NCBI RefSeq assembly: GCF_934525195.1
Contig: NZ_CAKSZA010000003.1
Coordinates: 1 to 64,000 of the forward strand
Direction of reading: 5' to 3'
Length of the DNA: 64,000 nt
From: an uncultured Eubacterium sp.
GTDB lineage: Bacteria; Bacillota; Clostridia; Oscillospirales; Acutalibacteraceae
In this document: piece after piece, positions 53,776-62,831 of the stretch
How positions within the stretch are numbered: position 1 is the stretch's first letter
How the letters are laid out: the number at the start of each line of letters is the position of its first letter
Notes under the pieces: generated by a model
Seen by the model: only the letters and a program-made list of their open reading frames with translations
What the model was told of the DNA's origin: nothing
Databases searched by the model: none
Translations under genes and position numbers: made by a program

Positions 53776-53958
53776 AAGCCTCCTCTTGAAGTAAGAGGAG
53801 GTGCTGAATGCAACGAAGCGGAGGGGTTTTACTTACCGAAATTAACCCCTCAGTCGTGCAAGCACGACAGCTTTACTGCGTAGACGCCCCCTTTTGTCTG
53901 CGTTGCAGACATTTCCCCCGATTAACGGGGGAATTACCTTGCAACAAGGGGAGCCTAA
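53776..53958. repeat. Modular palindromic repeat, long copy D
   Basis: Four or more hairpin cassettes in a row: GCCTCCTCTTGaagtAAGAGGAGG; TGCAACGAAGCGG...GGGGTT; AACCCCTCAGTCGTG/CACGAC; the 70-base block (53871-53940) also in copy B; and a CCTTGCAACAAGGGGAG end. Its first modules are those of copy E in reverse order and orientation. It ends about ten bases from the stop codon of the PAS gene. Confidence 0.92.
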
Positions 53959-53967
53959 TCGGTAAAT

Positions 53968-55164
53968 TTACGACTCAAAATACATATCCAAATTTTTGGA
54001 GGTTATGTCGCTGATCATACCGATGAGCGACTTTTCGCCGGAGTCGAGTTCAACAATTTTTCGCCTGTCGAGAACAATCAATTGCTTGCCGCTTTTTGTG
54101 CGGAGCGAGTAGGTTGCACGCAAAACTTTTTTGTCGTTTTCCATATCGGATTCGATTGCGTGACGGGCAACTTCCACCTCACGGGGAACAATCAATTTTG
54201 TCAAATCGCCGCCGAAATCCTCAAAAAATTCGGCTCTGGAATAGCCAATGAGTTTTAGGAAATCGCTGCTTGCAACGGTTAGCAAAAACGGCTCGTCATA
54301 CGAAGTTGAAAACATCGGACCCGGAACACTTTTGAGCACTTTGAGAAGCATCTCTTTCTGCGTTTCAGCCTCTTTTTCAGCGGCTTTCAGCGCAGTTATA
54401 TCGGTGAGCACAGCGTGAAAAATCGGGCACTTATCCTTTTTGTCGTAGCGCTGAATATCCGAATTGAACTTGACCCACATATACTCATCCTTGTGGGTGA
54501 TTATGCGAAGCTCCATATCAATCGGTTTTTTGGTTGCCATTGCACCGCCGATTGCGGTGAGGGCACGGCTCTTGTCATCGGGATGAACAAGGTCGCTGAT
54601 TCGGTAACTGTCCCTCGACACAGCCTGCTTGGTTGTGCCGAAGAATTTGCAACACGCCTCGTTTGCATAAAGCACTTCAAAACGCATATCGGAATTGACC
54701 TTGAACAAGCAAACACCGCCCGTTACAAAATCGATGAGATGGTTCATGGTTTTTGCCTTTTCACGAAGTTGCTTGCTCTTTTTTTCGGACTTGCCGACAT
54801 CGGCAAAAGTGATTTGGCACAGCGAACTGTCCTCATTATTCTTGGCAGTAGCGTGAACAAAATTATACTTAGAGGAATTATCCTTAAGGTACAAGTCAAA
54901 ATACACATAAGGTGAATCTTTCTTGCAAATCTTAGTCATCACATCTTCTCTGTCCTGCGGAACAAGTATGTCGAGGAGCGACAGTTTGCCCTGCTTAATC
55001 TTGGAATAGTGAATGCCGACGAATTCGCAAAAATGACTGTCTGCATCAACGACCTCAAAGTCCTTCTTTTTATCAACAACGCAAGAGAGGAATTCAACCT
55101 CAAATGCGAGTTCATCAGTATTGTCTAACATTATAAATGGATACACTCCGTTGTTAATAGTCAT
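53968..55164 (-). CDS. Protein of three PAS-type domains without an output domain
   Basis: 398 residues, soluble. PAS-like domains about 15-125, 150-265 (LYANEACCKFFGTTKQAV, ISDLVHPDDKSRA, HAVLTDITALKAAEKEAE) and 280-395 (LIGYSRAEFFEDFGGDL, IGMISDITSKN). A short helix joins domains one and two. Such chains usually end in a GGDEF, EAL or kinase domain; here the frame stops straight after the third PAS, ten bases from repeat D, so an effector may have been lost or it may signal through partners. AAGGA stands close to the ATG. Confidence 0.82.
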   Translation of the reverse strand: MTINNGVYPFIMLDNTDELAFEVEFLSCVVDKKKDFEVVDADSHFCEFVGIHYSKIKQGKLSLLDILVPQDREDVMTKICKKDSPYVYFDLYLKDNSSKYNFVHATAKNNEDSSLCQITFADVGKSEKKSKQLREKAKTMNHLIDFVTGGVCLFKVNSDMRFEVLYANEACCKFFGTTKQAVSRDSYRISDLVHPDDKSRALTAIGGAMATKKPIDMELRIITHKDEYMWVKFNSDIQRYDKKDKCPIFHAVLTDITALKAAEKEAETQKEMLLKVLKSVPGPMFSTSYDEPFLLTVASSDFLKLIGYSRAEFFEDFGGDLTKLIVPREVEVARHAIESDMENDKKVLRATYSLRTKSGKQLIVLDRRKIVELDSGEKSLIGMISDITSKNLDMYFES

Positions 55165-55303
55165 AGTCCTTAAACTATATTTTGATTATAGCACACCTAT
55201 GACAAAAAAGAAACAATGTTCACAATTTTTTAACTATAAGTTAGGAATAAATTATAAAATCGGCATAAAAAGGGACTAATTGTAAAAAAGGGGTGAAAAA
55301 TCG

Positions 55304-55332
55304 TTGTAATCGACTATTAAATATGATAAAAT
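55304..55332 (+). promoter_or_regulatory. purL promoter
   Basis: TTGTAA at 55304-55309, 17-bp spacer, TAAAAT at 55327-55332. No purine riboswitch fold was seen in the leader. Confidence 0.6.
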
Positions 55333-55370
55333 ATTATACACTAAATATTTATATAAATAGGAGCAAGTTT

Positions 55371-58300
55371 ATGAGCAAGGTTTATCGAGTATTCGCAGAG
55401 AAGAAAAAAGGTAACGACATTGAGGCTGTTCATATGTTGAACGACCTAAAAAACAATGTTGGCATAACCGGACTTGAAGAAGTGCGCATCATCAACAGAT
55501 ATGACGCAGAGGGTTTGTCTGAGGAAAGCTTCAAAGCAGCCGTTAAGGGTGTTTTCAGCGAAGCTAACCTCGACGATGTTTATTATGAGGAAATCACATT
55601 TTCACCTGAATGGAAAGTGTTTGCAACCGAATTTCTCCCGGGTCAATACGACCAAAGAGCGGACAGTGCGGCACAGTGCATTCAGCTTCTCACAGTGGGT
55701 GAGCGTCCAACCGTTACTTCGGCAAAGGTTATCGCAGTTAAGGGCGACATCACAGATGCCGAGTTCGACAAAATCAAGGCATATGTAATCAACCCTGTTG
55801 AATCAAGACTTGCATCTATGGACAAGCCTGAAACACTCGACATCAAGAGTGATGTTCCGGCTGATATCGTTCGCATAAACGGTTTCATCAATATGACCGA
55901 TGAAGAAATTGCAAAATACCACGCATCAATGGGCTTTGCAATGAGCATTGCGGATTTGTGCTGGGTTCGTGATTATTTCAAGAATGACGAAAACCGTGAC
56001 CCGTCACTCACAGAACTTAAAGTTATTGACACATATTGGTCTGACCATTGCCGTCACACCACATTTGCCACCCAGCTTGACGAAATCAAGATTGACGAGG
56101 GCAAATATTCAAAGGCTATCGAAGAAGCTCTTGAGCAATATTTTGAACTCCGCAAAGAAGTTTACGGCGACAGAAAAGACAAGATTGTTTGCCTTATGGA
56201 TATGGCTTGCCTCGGCACAAAGGTACTCAAAAAGAGAGGCATTGTCACCAACCTTGACGAAAGCGAGGAAATCAACGCTTGCTCCATTAACGTTGATGTT
56301 GAAATTGACGGCAAAGTTGAACCGTGGCTTGTTCAGTTCAAAAACGAAACTCACAACCACCCAACAGAAATTGAACCGTTCGGCGGTGCTGCAACCTGCC
56401 TCGGCGGTGCAATCCGTGACCCACTTTCAGGCAGAGCATATGTTTATCAGGCAATGAGAGTTACCGGTGCAGGCGACCCGACAACACCGTTTGAAAAAAC
56501 TCTTGATGCAAAACTTCCGCAGGCAAAAATCACCACAGGTGCGGCACAGGGTTATTCATCATACGGCAACCAAATCGGTCTTGCAACAGGTCAGGTAACA
56601 GAGCTTTATGACGAGGGCTATGTTGCAAAGCGTATGGAAATCGGCGCTGTTATCGGTGCATCACCAAAAGAAAATGTTATCCGTGAAGTTCCGCAAAACG
56701 AGGATGTAATCATTCTCCTCGGCGGTCGCACAGGTCGTGACGGCTGTGGCGGTGCAACAGGTTCATCAAAAGCACACGACAGTTCATCAATCGAAACCTG
56801 CGGTGCGGAAGTTCAAAAGGGTAACCCACCTACAGAAAGAAAAATTCAGCGTTTGTTCCGCAACAGCGAAGTATCAAAGATGATTAAGCGTTGCAACGAC
56901 TTCGGTGCAGGCGGTGTTTGCGTTGCTATCGGCGAACTTGCAGACGGCTTGCAAATTGACCTTGACGCTGTTCCAAAGAAATATGAGGGTCTTGACGGCA
57001 CAGAGCTTGCCATCTCCGAATCACAGGAGAGAATGGCAGTTGTTGTTGACAAGGCAGACGCAGAAAAGTTCATTGCACTTTCTAATGAAGAAAACCTTGA
57101 AGCAACAATCGTTGCAAAGGTTACGGACAACAACAGACTTGAAATGACTTGGAGAGGCGACAAGATTGTTGACCTCAGCCGTGACTTCCTCAACACAAAC
57201 GGTGTTGTTCAGCACGCAAATGCCGAAATCGCAAGCATTGACAATGTTTCGTACCGTGACGAAGTTCCGTCGGAACTTCAAAATATGAGCAACGCAGAGG
57301 CACTCAAAGCAAACCTTTCAAGACTTGAAGTTGCAAGCCAAAAGGGACTTGTTGAGAGATTTGACGCATCAATCGGCGCAAGCACCGTTCTTATGCCTTA
57401 TGCAGGCAAATATCAGCTCACACCCGAAGAAGCAATGGTTGCAAAAATTCCGCTTCTTGAGGGCGAAACCGACACGGCAACAGTTATGTCTTACGGCTTT
57501 GTGCCAAAGATTTCACGCTGGTCACCGTTCCATTCGGCAGCTTTCGCTGTTACGGAATCACTTGCAAAACTTGCGGCAGTAGGTTGCAATCCGAAAGACG
57601 CAAGACTTACATTCCAAGAATATTTTGAAAAACTCGGCAACGAGCCAAAGCGTTGGGGCAAGCCGACAGCGGCACTTTTGGGTGCACTTTCCGCTCAAAT
57701 CGGCTACAACACTCCGTCAATCGGCGGTAAGGACTCAATGAGCGGCAGTTTCAACGACCTTGATGTTCCTCCGACCCTTGTTTCATTTGCAGTCGGAATC
57801 AGCAAGGCAAGCGAAACCGCATCTGCACAGTTCAAGCAGAACGGCTCAACCGTTAAACTTGTTAAACTTCCTATTGACGAAGCAACAGGACTTCCAAAAT
57901 ACAACGAAGCTCTCGACCTTATGATCGCTGTTGCAGAGGGAATCAAGAACGGCACAGTTCTTTCGGCAAGCGTAGTCAGAGAGGGTGGCTCGGCAAGTGC
58001 TGTTTGCAGAATGGCATTCGGCAACAAGACAGGCTTCACCTTTGCTCAAAACCTTGACAGCAAGGATTTGTTTGCACCGCTTCAGGGCAGTTTTGTGCTT
58101 GAACTTGCAGACGAAAACGCATTTGACGGCGTTGTTTTGGGTACTACAAACGATAACAGCGTATTCATCATTGACGGCACGGTTTACACCTGTGACGACC
58201 TCATTGAAGCGTGGGCAGGCAAACTTGAAAAGGTGTTCCCAACCGATTCCGGCAAACAGGCAAAAATGTACGAAGATGTGCCTCTTTACAAGGAGCGTTC

Positions 58301-59126
58301 AATCTTTGTTGCAAAGAACAAAATTGCAAAGCCGAGAGTATTCATTCCTGCATTCCCGGGCACAAACTGCGAGGTTGACTCTGCCCGTGCATTTGAAAAA
58401 GCAGGCGCAGATGTTTCCGTTCTTGTTGTAAACAACCTTTCATCATCAGCCATCAACGAAACAATCGACAAAATGGCTGAAGAAATCGAAAAGAGCCAAA
58501 TCATTATGCTTCCGGGCGGTTTCTCCGGCGGTGACGAGCCTGAAGGTTCGGGCAAGTTCATTGCAACAACATTCCGCAATCCGAAAATCAGCGAGGCTGT
58601 TCAAAGACTTCTCAACTGTCGTGACGGTTTGATGCTCGGTATCTGCAACGGCTTCCAGGCACTCATCAAGCTCGGTCTTGTTCCGTACGGCGAAATCAAG
58701 ACAATCAACGAGGACGACCCGACTCTTACATTCAACACAATCGGCAGACACATTTCTTCTATGGCATACACAAGAGTTACAAGCGTTAAGTCACCTTGGC
58801 TCTCAAGCGTAAATGCAGGCGATATGTTTGCAGTGCCTATCAGCCACGGCGAGGGCAGATTTGTTGCAAACGAAAATGTGATGAAGAAACTTATCGAAAA
58901 CGGCCAGATTGCAACTCAGTATGTTAACCTTGACGGCGAAGTTGTTGCCGATATGCCGTTCAACCCTAACGGCTCTGTTTGCGCAGTTGAGGGTATCACA
59001 TCACCTGACGGTCGTGTACTCGGCAAGATGGGTCACTGTGAGCGTAAGGGCGACAATCTCTACAAGAATGTTCCGTTTAAAAAGGATATGCTTCTCTTTG
59101 AAAGCGGTGTAAAATACTTTAAGTAA
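55371..59126 (+). CDS. purL: Phosphoribosylformylglycinamidine synthase, single-chain
   Basis: 1251 residues from ATG at 55371 (TAGGAGCAAGTTT); the frame opens earlier without a site. It converts FGAR and glutamine to FGAM, using ATP. Single-chain form: N-terminal PurS-like region, a linker, two AIRS-type halves (WSDHCRHTTF, KNETHNHPTEIEPFGGAAT, GGKDSMSGSF) and a C-terminal class I amidotransferase (about 1000-1251) with FPGTNCEVDSARAF, the nucleophile in LGICNGFQAL and GFSGGDEPEG. The csoR-like gene begins 14 bp downstream. Confidence 0.95.
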   Translation: MSKVYRVFAEKKKGNDIEAVHMLNDLKNNVGITGLEEVRIINRYDAEGLSEESFKAAVKGVFSEANLDDVYYEEITFSPEWKVFATEFLPGQYDQRADSAAQCIQLLTVGERPTVTSAKVIAVKGDITDAEFDKIKAYVINPVESRLASMDKPETLDIKSDVPADIVRINGFINMTDEEIAKYHASMGFAMSIADLCWVRDYFKNDENRDPSLTELKVIDTYWSDHCRHTTFATQLDEIKIDEGKYSKAIEEALEQYFELRKEVYGDRKDKIVCLMDMACLGTKVLKKRGIVTNLDESEEINACSINVDVEIDGKVEPWLVQFKNETHNHPTEIEPFGGAATCLGGAIRDPLSGRAYVYQAMRVTGAGDPTTPFEKTLDAKLPQAKITTGAAQGYSSYGNQIGLATGQVTELYDEGYVAKRMEIGAVIGASPKENVIREVPQNEDVIILLGGRTGRDGCGGATGSSKAHDSSSIETCGAEVQKGNPPTERKIQRLFRNSEVSKMIKRCNDFGAGGVCVAIGELADGLQIDLDAVPKKYEGLDGTELAISESQERMAVVVDKADAEKFIALSNEENLEATIVAKVTDNNRLEMTWRGDKIVDLSRDFLNTNGVVQHANAEIASIDNVSYRDEVPSELQNMSNAEALKANLSRLEVASQKGLVERFDASIGASTVLMPYAGKYQLTPEEAMVAKIPLLEGETDTATVMSYGFVPKISRWSPFHSAAFAVTESLAKLAAVGCNPKDARLTFQEYFEKLGNEPKRWGKPTAALLGALSAQIGYNTPSIGGKDSMSGSFNDLDVPPTLVSFAVGISKASETASAQFKQNGSTVKLVKLPIDEATGLPKYNEALDLMIAVAEGIKNGTVLSASVVREGGSASAVCRMAFGNKTGFTFAQNLDSKDLFAPLQGSFVLELADENAFDGVVLGTTNDNSVFIIDGTVYTCDDLIEAWAGKLEKVFPTDSGKQAKMYEDVPLYKERSIFVAKNKIAKPRVFIPAFPGTNCEVDSARAFEKAGADVSVLVVNNLSSSAINETIDKMAEEIEKSQIIMLPGGFSGGDEPEGSGKFIATTFRNPKISEAVQRLLNCRDGLMLGICNGFQALIKLGLVPYGEIKTINEDDPTLTFNTIGRHISSMAYTRVTSVKSPWLSSVNAGDMFAVPISHGEGRFVANENVMKKLIENGQIATQYVNLDGEVVADMPFNPNGSVCAVEGITSPDGRVLGKMGHCERKGDNLYKNVPFKKDMLLFESGVKYFK

Positions 59127-59140
59127 TCGGCAGGTACAAT

Positions 59141-59437
59141 ATGAGTGATTCAAAGCACAGACATCACCATCATCATTCCGAGGAGCACAGGCGTGAGGTT
59201 TCAAACCGTCTTGCCCGTGCCATCGGTCACTTGCAAAAGGTCAAGCAAATGGTTGACGATGACGAGGATTGCAGTGATGTGCTGATTCAGTTGGCAGCGG
59301 TCAAATCCGCAATAAACAACACCGGCAAGGTGATACTGAAAGACCATATGGAACACTGCATTGTTCACGCTGTTGAGGACGGCGACACGGATATGATTGC
59401 CGAACTCAACGCTGCGATTGACAAATTTATGAAATAA
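59141..59437 (+). CDS. csoR: CsoR/RcnR-family metal-sensing repressor
   Basis: 98 residues of the all-helical DUF156 family. Cys44, His69 and Cys73 have exactly the C-x24-H-x3-C spacing of Cu(I)-sensing CsoR, so copper is the likely ligand. The N-terminus has a His-rich stretch (HRHHHHHSEEH). No copper exporter or CopZ gene is seen near it; the nearest partner is a small membrane protein 10 bp downstream. It follows purL with a short gap and may be cotranscribed with it. Confidence 0.88.
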   Translation: MSDSKHRHHHHHSEEHRREVSNRLARAIGHLQKVKQMVDDDEDCSDVLIQLAAVKSAINNTGKVILKDHMEHCIVHAVEDGDTDMIAELNAAIDKFMK

Positions 59438-59447
59438 AGGAGAAGCT

Positions 59448-59789
59448 ATGCCTACTTTAGCACTCAGCCCAATGCTTATATTGGAAATTACAATCGCCTT
59501 TTCGTTTGTAATCACATCAATATTTATGTTCAAACCAAAGGGCAACGAAACCGTGCACATCATATTCTTTTGGCTTGCGGTTGCACTCAATGTGCTTGTA
59601 ACATTCATCAGTGCCACCTCTCTGCCCGACAACTATATGCGTGAGGTCATCATTGCTTGGTGCGGACTGATAATTTCCGCTGTCGGCATAGTCATCCGCA
59701 TTGCCAAGGGCAAAACAAGTGCTGTCGCAAACATCCTTGTTATGCTCTCCACAGTTTACGGCGTGCTCGGATACTTTTTGTTAGCGTAA
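59448..59789 (+). CDS. Small membrane protein, unknown
   Basis: 113 residues with four predicted membrane helices (about 5-27, 37-58, 66-84, 92-112) and a short basic loop RIAKGKTS. AAAGGAGAAGCT precedes the ATG. It sits 10 bp after the csoR-like gene. I do not recognise the family; a role in metal handling would be a guess from position only. Confidence 0.75.
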   Translation: MPTLALSPMLILEITIAFSFVITSIFMFKPKGNETVHIIFFWLAVALNVLVTFISATSLPDNYMREVIIAWCGLIISAVGIVIRIAKGKTSAVANILVMLSTVYGVLGYFLLA

Positions 59790-59807
59790 AATTTTGATAT
59801 AACACAA

Positions 59808-59958
59808 ATACGGCTCCCCTAATGGTTAGGGGAGCTGTCGTACTTTAGTACGACTGAGGGGTTATCATATAAAACCCCACCGCTTCGTTGCACTCAGCAC
59901 CTCCCCTTGCTTCAAGGGGAGGCAAAAAATAAGGCTCCCCTAACCATTAGGGGAGCCG
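59808..59958. repeat. Modular palindromic repeat, copy E, bounded by inverted 24-bp ends
   Basis: Its ends, 59812-59835 and 59934-59957, are perfect reverse complements of each other, and each is also a hairpin (GGCTCCCCTAA...TTAGGGGAGC). Between them are a GTCGTAC/GTACGAC cassette with ACTGAGGGGTTA, then AAACCCCACCGCTTCGTTGC and CTCCCCTTGcttCAAGGGGAG. The middle modules occur in copy D in the opposite direction. It overlaps the terminator position for both flanking genes. Confidence 0.92.
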
Positions 59959-59963
59959 TTTAA

Positions 59964-60692
59964 TTATATATTATTTTTTATATATTCTATATACCTATTT
60001 ATAATGTCAATGTCGGTGAGGTCATAGACCATTCGTGCGCCGACAGTGTCCTCAAATTCGTTGAACACCGCTTTGCCGTGATTGAACACAAAATCAACGC
60101 CGTAATAGTGTGCACCGAGCGGAGTGGCATAATCAATGATTTTTTGCACCAATTCTCGTTCTTCGGTTGACAAATCATACAGTTCCGCCCTGCCGCCGAG
60201 GCAATAATTTGAGCGAAAATCGGTATCCGACACACGCAAAATCGAGGTGACGATTTCTCCGCCGAGCACCCACACTCGCAAATCTCGACCCAGGTCGGAA
60301 GCAGGTTTTTGGCACACCTGATTTTCATCGTATTCCTCTGCGCTGTGGCACATCACAACACCGTTTCCGCCGTGAGAATTCTTCGGTTTTTTCACAAAAG
60401 GAGGGGTTGAATACCTTATCGGCATAATCTCAATTCCACATTTTTGCACAAAATCATAGCTTGCCTGTTTGTCGTTTGCAAGACGGGTAAATTCCGCACC
60501 GTTAAAGACCTTTGCCCCCATTTTGCTGTAATAATTTGCAACCGCAAAATCATTGCTTCGGTTGATGACAACATCCGCCCGCACCCTCTCTGTCGGGTCA
60601 ACAAGATCTGCGCCAAGCTGTTCCTCAAATTTTTTCACAACAAAAGAATTACGTTGCGCTTCTTCGAGTGAATAAACCAAAATCGTTTTCAT
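59964..60692 (-). CDS. ATP-grasp enzyme (RimK-like), second of a tandem pair
   Basis: 242 residues. N-terminal part with NRSNDFAVANYYSKMGAKVFNG, ATP-grasp centre with KKPKNSHGGNGV and a metal site in the FNEFEDTVGARMVYDL segment near the end. Members join a carboxylate to an amine, thiol or amino acid through an acyl phosphate. It overlaps the upstream ATP-grasp gene by 4 bp (ATGA), so the two are made together. The substrate is unknown. Confidence 0.82.
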   Translation of the reverse strand: MKTILVYSLEEAQRNSFVVKKFEEQLGADLVDPTERVRADVVINRSNDFAVANYYSKMGAKVFNGAEFTRLANDKQASYDFVQKCGIEIMPIRYSTPPFVKKPKNSHGGNGVVMCHSAEEYDENQVCQKPASDLGRDLRVWVLGGEIVTSILRVSDTDFRSNYCLGGRAELYDLSTEERELVQKIIDYATPLGAHYYGVDFVFNHGKAVFNEFEDTVGARMVYDLTDIDIINRYIEYIKNNI

Positions 60693-61510
60693 ATCTGCTT
60701 AATTCTCTCTGATATCTCGTCAAAAATCAACGGTGCAACATCCACGCCCGTTGCGTTCATAATGTTGATTATATGGGCATTTGAATTGACCTCGCACACC
60801 GCACCGTTTGGCAAAATATCAACTCCGCCAAAAGTCAATCCAAGTTCTTTGCACACTGCAACCGCCGTGGCAATTTCGCTGTCGGTCGGGGTGTATTTCT
60901 CGGCAACACCGCCGTTTGTGATGTTTGAACGAAAGTCGTTTTTGTTGCTTCGCTTCATACTCGCAACCACCCTGTCGCCCACAACTTCGAGCCTTACATC
61001 CGAATTGTTGCACTCAACATATTCCTGCAAAAGAAACGGCTTGCCGTTGATGCAATTCATCACCTCGTCAACCGTTCGGCACAAATGCACCTGCTCACCG
61101 AACGAACCGCAACGCTCCTTAAAAACAACGGGAAATCCGAGTTTTTCCACCGCTTTGCCGACAAACTGTGAATAATCCACGGCAAAAAACGAAAGCGGTG
61201 CAATGATTGTTTTCGGCTGGCTGAATTTATTTTCAAGGGCAAGGTAGGTTTTCGCCTTGTCATCGCAAATTTCGATTGAGCGTGACGAATTAAAAACAGG
61301 AACGCCCCTGTTTTCAAAAGCCTTTGCAAGAATTGTGTCCTTGTCCCAAAAAAGCACAAAATCAGGTTTTTCGTCCAAAAAAACCGCATTTTCGTTGGTC
61401 ACAATCTCCAAATCTACACCTTTTAATTTAGCTGTTTTCAACAAATGCTCGTGCAGTTCGTTGTACTTTCCGCCGTGCAAATAGTGATTAACTACCAAAA
61501 AGCCGTGCAT
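60689..61510 (-). CDS. ATP-grasp enzyme (RimK-like), first of a tandem pair
   Basis: 273 residues. N-terminal region GFLVVNHYLHGGKYNELHEH, then VFNSSRSIEICDDKAKTYLAL, the ATP-binding FPVVFKERCGSFGEQVHLC near 155 and a metal-binding EVNSNAHI near 245. It resembles glutathione synthase/RimK-type ligases and is a diverged relative of the gene downstream. No precursor peptide or transporter gene is next to the pair. It has its own divergent promoter at 61544-61572. Confidence 0.85.
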   Translation of the reverse strand: MHGFLVVNHYLHGGKYNELHEHLLKTAKLKGVDLEIVTNENAVFLDEKPDFVLFWDKDTILAKAFENRGVPVFNSSRSIEICDDKAKTYLALENKFSQPKTIIAPLSFFAVDYSQFVGKAVEKLGFPVVFKERCGSFGEQVHLCRTVDEVMNCINGKPFLLQEYVECNNSDVRLEVVGDRVVASMKRSNKNDFRSNITNGGVAEKYTPTDSEIATAVAVCKELGLTFGGVDILPNGAVCEVNSNAHIINIMNATGVDVAPLIFDEISERIKQI

Positions 61511-61543
61511 TGCCTCGCCCCTTTTCTACATATTGTCTTAAAT

Positions 61544-61588
61544 ATTGTATCATTCTCACTTGAAAACTTCAACAAAATATTGTACAAT
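61544..61588. promoter_or_regulatory. Overlapping divergent promoters
   Basis: Plus strand: TTGAAA (61560-61565), 17-bp spacer, TACAAT (61583-61588) for the AICAR formyltransferase gene. Minus strand: TTGAAG (61567-61572), 17-bp spacer, TACAAT (61544-61549) for the ATP-grasp pair. The -35 boxes lie within 13 bases of each other, so polymerases would compete. Confidence 0.72.
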
Positions 61589-61645
61589 AATAACCTATGG
61601 TAATTTTATTATAGAATAACTATCTAAAATTATAGGAGTGTAGTA

Positions 61646-62821
61646 ATGACAGAGTATAAGTTGAAATACGGATGCAACCCAAACCAAAATCCGGCAAGAA
61701 TTCATATGGACGGCAAAGAGCTTCCGTTCACCGTTCTTAACGGTGCGGCAGGTTACATCAATTTGCTTGACGCTTTCAATTCGTGGCAACTTGTCAGAGA
61801 ATTAAAAGAAGCAACGGGACTTCCGAGTGCCGCAAGCTTCAAGCATGTTTCTCCGGCAGGCGCAGCAGTTGCACAGCCACTTGACGAAGCAGACAGAAAG
61901 GTTTGTATGGTTCCCGACGGTCTTGAGCTTTCTCCGATTGCACAGGCTTATGTCAGAGCAAGAAGCACAGACAGACAATCATCATTCGGCGATTTTGTTG
62001 CTCTTTCCGACGAGTGTGACGAATCCGTTGCACAGTTTCTTATGAAAGAGGTGTCGGACGGTATCATTGCTCCGTCATACAGCGAAAAAGCACTTGAGCT
62101 TCTCAAATCAAAGCGCAGAGGCAACTTCCTCATCATCCAAATGGACAGCGATTATGTTCCTGAGGAGATGGAAACAAAGCAGGTTTTCGGCATTAAGTTT
62201 GAGCAAAAGCGCAACAATGCAAAAATCACTATGAGCCTTTTTGACGATATGCCTACAAAGGTTAAGGAAATTCCCGAAATCGCAAAAATCGACTTGCTCA
62301 TTTCTATGATTACACTCAAATATACTCAGTCAAATTCTGTTGTTTACGCACAGGGCGGTCAAACCCTCGGTGTCGGTGCAGGTCAGCAGAGCAGAATTCT
62401 CTGCACAAGAATGGCAGGCTCAAAGGCAGATATGCTTTGGCTCAGAAGAAACGAGAAAGTTCTCAATCTTCCGTTTATTGACGGCATCAGAAAGTGCGAT
62501 GCAGACAACGCTATTGACCTTTATATTTCGGACGATTACGAGGAACTCCTCAAAGACGGCGTTTGGGAGAGATACTTCACAGTTAAGCCTGAACCGTTCA
62601 CAGCAGAAGAAAAAGCCGCATGGCACGAAAAGATGGACAATGTTGCACTCGGTTCGGACGCATTCTTCCCGTTTGAGGACAATATCGAGCGTGCCGTTAA
62701 GTCGGGCGTTAAGTACATTGCACAGCCGGGCGGTTCGGTCAGAGATGAGAATGTTATCGAATGTTGCGACAAGTACGGCATCGCAATGGCAATGACAGGA
62801 ATTCGTTTGTTCCATCACTAA
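61646..62821 (+). CDS. purH: Stand-alone AICAR formyltransferase
   Basis: 391 residues equal to only the transformylase part of PurH: the start YKLKYGCNPNQNPA, FKHVSPAGAAVAQPL (KHxSPAG with catalytic Lys/His), RSTDRQSSFGDFVALS, GVGAGQQSRILC, and the end YIAQPGGSVRDENVI. It transfers a formyl group from 10-formyl-THF to AICAR. The IMP cyclohydrolase domain found N-terminal in usual PurH is missing, so another gene must supply it. The adenylosuccinate synthetase gene follows. Confidence 0.92.
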   Translation: MTEYKLKYGCNPNQNPARIHMDGKELPFTVLNGAAGYINLLDAFNSWQLVRELKEATGLPSAASFKHVSPAGAAVAQPLDEADRKVCMVPDGLELSPIAQAYVRARSTDRQSSFGDFVALSDECDESVAQFLMKEVSDGIIAPSYSEKALELLKSKRRGNFLIIQMDSDYVPEEMETKQVFGIKFEQKRNNAKITMSLFDDMPTKVKEIPEIAKIDLLISMITLKYTQSNSVVYAQGGQTLGVGAGQQSRILCTRMAGSKADMLWLRRNEKVLNLPFIDGIRKCDADNAIDLYISDDYEELLKDGVWERYFTVKPEPFTAEEKAAWHEKMDNVALGSDAFFPFEDNIERAVKSGVKYIAQPGGSVRDENVIECCDKYGIAMAMTGIRLFHH

Positions 62822-62831
62822 TTATATTCAT

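Noticed and set aside
55190..55370. Possible purine riboswitch upstream of purL
   Set aside because: The three-stem fold and conserved loop bases were not found.
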